IMG/VR virus record: IMGVR_UViG_3300042090_001401
Location: 1 to 58,879 of that record
DNA length: 58,879 nucleotides
Reading direction: 5' to 3' (one strand)
From: a virus
The notes beneath the pieces are model-generated. The model worked only from the letters and a program-made list of their open reading frames with translations. It was not told the origin of the DNA and made no database searches. This document shows, piece after piece, positions 57,102-58,879 of this stretch. A program made the translations under genes and the position numbers. Positions within the stretch are counted from its first letter, which is position 1. Each line of letters begins with the position of its first letter.

Positions 57102-57718
57102 CGAAGAAAAAGCCCGCGGACGCCCCGACCGAAGTACACCTCGAGCGCATGCCCCTGTCGACGCTGCTCGGCATGCGGCACGAGCGCAACCCGAAGGAGC
57201 ACGACATTCCGTCACTGGTCGACTCGTTCCGCCGATTCGGGTTCGTCGCGTTTCCGACGATCGACGAGGCGAGCGGCGTGCTCGTCGCCGGCCACGGTCG
57301 GTGCGAGGCGCTGGAGACGATCCGCGTGGCCGGCGAGCGACCGCCGATGAACGTCACCGAGGACATCAGCTCGGCGACCGGAAAGGTCGACTGGCTGGTG
57401 CCAGTCGTCCGCGGCGTGGCGTTCGTCAGCGAGATCGAGCGCGACGCGTTCGTCGTCGCCGACAACCAACACGTGATGAACGGCGGGTGGCAGTTCGACA
57501 AGCTGACCGACATGCTCGGCCGGCTCGGCGCGGACGGCGGCTCGTACCAGGGGCTTGGCTTCGAGCAGGTCGAGCTCGACAACCTGCTCGGTAACTACCG
57601 CCAGGACCCGGCGCCGCCCGACGGCTACGACCCCGAGGGCGCGCCGTCCGACAAGCCCCGGACCACCATCACGGCGCACGTGACGTGCCCGAGCTGCGGC
57701 CACACGTTCGAGCGGTAG
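57098..57718 (+). CDS. ParB/Srx-like protein with C-terminal zinc knuckle
   Basis: 206 residues. LVAGHGRCEALE near residue 66-77 is the GHGR catalytic-type loop of ParB/sulfiredoxin-like nucleases; FRRFGFVAFPTIDEASGVL precedes it, and DAFVVADNQHVMNGGWQFDKL follows, a phage-type pattern. The last residues contain CPSCGHTF, one half of a zinc knuckle. Unlike the protein at 1255-2187 it lacks an obvious DNA-binding helix-turn-helix. It lies between two methyltransferases, so a modification-linked role is likely. Confidence 0.75.
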   Translation: MTKKKPADAPTEVHLERMPLSTLLGMRHERNPKEHDIPSLVDSFRRFGFVAFPTIDEASGVLVAGHGRCEALETIRVAGERPPMNVTEDISSATGKVDWLVPVVRGVAFVSEIERDAFVVADNQHVMNGGWQFDKLTDMLGRLGADGGSYQGLGFEQVELDNLLGNYRQDPAPPDGYDPEGAPSDKPRTTITAHVTCPSCGHTFER

Positions 57719-57719
57719 C

Positions 57720-58706
57720 GTGACCTCGGTCGTCAGCACGTTCAGCGGATGCGGCGGCTCGTCGCTCGGCTACAGGCTCGCCGGCTGCACGGTGCGGCTC
57801 GCGGTCGAGTGGGACGCCGACGCGGTCGAGACGTACCGGGCGAACTTCCCGACCACGCCCGTGTTCCACGGCGACATCCACGACCTGACCGCCGTGCGCG
57901 CCCGCGAGCTGGCGGGCCTCGCGCCCGGCGAGGAGCTTGACGTGCTCGACGGCTCGCCGCCGTGCCAGGGCTTCTCGACGATGCGCGGAACGCGCGACGC
58001 CGGCGACGAGCGCAACCAGCTGTTTCGCGAGTACGCGCGGCTGCTGCGCGAGCTGAGGCCGCGGGCCTTCGTGATGGAGAACGTGCGCGGGATGGTCGTC
58101 GGCGAGATGCGGCCCATCTTCGACGAGGTCCTCGCGACGCTGCGCGCGTGCGGCTACCGCGTCCGCGCGCGCGTGCTGAACGCGATGTGGTACGGCGTGC
58201 CGCAGTCGCGCCAGCGCGTCATCTTCGTCGGCGTGCGCGACGACCTGGGCGTGGAGCCGTCGCACCCGGAGCCGACGGTCGCGCGACCGGTCTCGGTCGC
58301 CGAGGCGCTGGAGGACTGTCCGGTGGGTGAGTCGTTCGCGCTGACCGACCGATACGGCCGACTGTGGCGCCGCATCCGGCCCGGCGAGCGCGCGGCCGAC
58401 GTGCTCGAGGACGCGGTCGGCTCGCTGTCCGGATTCGGCATGTCGAAGCTCGATCCGCGCAAGCCCGCGCGCACCATCGTGAAGATGGTCGGGGGTCGCG
58501 GCTTCGCGACGATGTGTCACTGGGCCGAGCCCCGGTCGCTCTCGACCGAGGAGGCGCAGCGGCTCGCCGGCTTCCCCGACTCGTTCCGGTTCTCGGGCGA
58601 CTTTCACGCGCGCTGGGCGCGCATCGGCAACTGCGTGCCGCCGCCGCTCATGCGCGCGGTCGCCGCGCACGTCGTCGGCCTGCTCGCGCAGGCGGTGGAG
58701 GCATGA
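57720..58706 (+). CDS. DNA (cytosine-5) methyltransferase, complete
   Basis: 328 residues, GTG start. All C5 motifs: FSGCGGSSLG (8-17), SPPCQGFS (79-86), MENVRG (119-124), PQSRQRV (161-167), and GNCVPPP near 306 (motif X), with a target-recognition region of about 100 residues between. It probably protects the phage from restriction. A second, unrelated-looking C5 enzyme begins two bases downstream. Confidence 0.9.
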   Translation: MTSVVSTFSGCGGSSLGYRLAGCTVRLAVEWDADAVETYRANFPTTPVFHGDIHDLTAVRARELAGLAPGEELDVLDGSPPCQGFSTMRGTRDAGDERNQLFREYARLLRELRPRAFVMENVRGMVVGEMRPIFDEVLATLRACGYRVRARVLNAMWYGVPQSRQRVIFVGVRDDLGVEPSHPEPTVARPVSVAEALEDCPVGESFALTDRYGRLWRRIRPGERAADVLEDAVGSLSGFGMSKLDPRKPARTIVKMVGGRGFATMCHWAEPRSLSTEEAQRLAGFPDSFRFSGDFHARWARIGNCVPPPLMRAVAAHVVGLLAQAVEA

Positions 58707-58707
58707 C

Positions 58708-58879
58708 GTGGCTGCACGTGCCCGGCCTCGAACCGCCCTCGCCCTCTGCGCCGGGATCGGCGGCCTCGAGCGAGGGGTCGCGATCGTCTGTCCCGGACTA
58801 CGGTTGGTGGGCGTTGTCGAGCGCCAGGCCTTCCCTGCGTCCGTCCTCGTGGCCCGGATGGGCGAGGCGCGGCTGGATC
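58708..58879 (+). CDS. N-terminal part of the second DNA (cytosine-5) methyltransferase, joined to 1-999
   Basis: 57 codons from the GTG at 58708, ending at the contig edge. Contains LALCAGIGGLERGV, the motif I SAM-binding loop. Because the last 28 bases equal the first 28, the reading frame runs on without a break into 1-999, giving 380 residues. Confidence 0.85.
   Translation, partial: MAARARPRTALALCAGIGGLERGVAIVCPGLRLVGVVERQAFPASVLVARMGEARLD
58852..58879. repeat. 28-bp direct terminal repeat, right copy
   Basis: Identical to 1-28; see the left copy. Confidence 0.95.

Noticed and set aside
1-58879. tRNA genes, CRISPR arrays, insertion sequences, integrase or attachment site
   Set aside because: I looked for cloverleaf-like stretches, regularly spaced repeats, transposase motifs and tyrosine/serine recombinase motifs and saw none; a dedicated tRNA scan would be needed to exclude a degenerate tRNA.

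Overview
The window is the complete genome of a tailed double-stranded DNA phage with GC-rich DNA (about 70 % by eye). Its first and last 28 bases are identical (1-28 = 58852-58879), so the record is a circularly closed contig cut inside a gene; the unique length is 58,851 bp. The fixed gene order of portal, terminase, capsid, tail tube, frameshifted tail chaperone, tape measure and tail tip, with no sheath, indicates a long non-contractile-tailed (siphovirus-type) phage. An overlapping inner/outer spanin pair points to a host with an outer membrane. A secreted Asp/Ala-rich protein (5151-5513) looks like the lipoproteins of Myxococcota, so a myxobacterial-type host is my best guess, but this is inference. 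I see no integrase, recombinase, tRNA or CRISPR array.

Layout. (1) 52594 to the end and on to 5513, plus strand: a leftward-to-rightward early block. It holds a Cas4/RecB-like exonuclease, a Sak4-like ATPase, an ssDNA-binding-like protein, an N6-adenine methyltransferase, two ParB/Srx-like proteins, two C5-cytosine methyltransferases (the second spans the contig ends and is overlapped out of frame by a second conserved ORF), a ribbon-helix-helix-like protein, a uracil-DNA-glycosylase-like protein and many small proteins joined by 4-base ATGA/GTGA overlaps. (2) 5482-8964, minus: lysis cassette (GH25-type endolysin, o-spanin, i-spanin, holin-like protein), a coiled-coil membrane protein and a third methyltransferase. 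(3) 9032-27719, minus: tail module. (4) 27720-41950, minus: head and packaging module, with a nested scaffold gene inside the protease gene and a putative Acb2/Tad1-type signal sponge. (5) 42034-42342: one orphan plus-strand gene. (6) 42350-52536, minus: a compact early/replication block of small zinc-binding and membrane proteins, a PD-(D/E)XK nuclease, a DnaC-like loader, an initiator-like winged-helix protein and an HNH nuclease.

Regulation is the most striking part. Twelve minus-strand late-region sites share TGGACN, a 17-base spacer (18 once) and TAGNCT or CATNCT, and in eleven of them the -10 box ends only 6-8 bases before the start codon, which predicts leaderless mRNAs. A different element, GTCAC followed 14 bases later by GTA/TTA, recurs five times in the early blocks. 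Together these look like separate late and early promoter classes.
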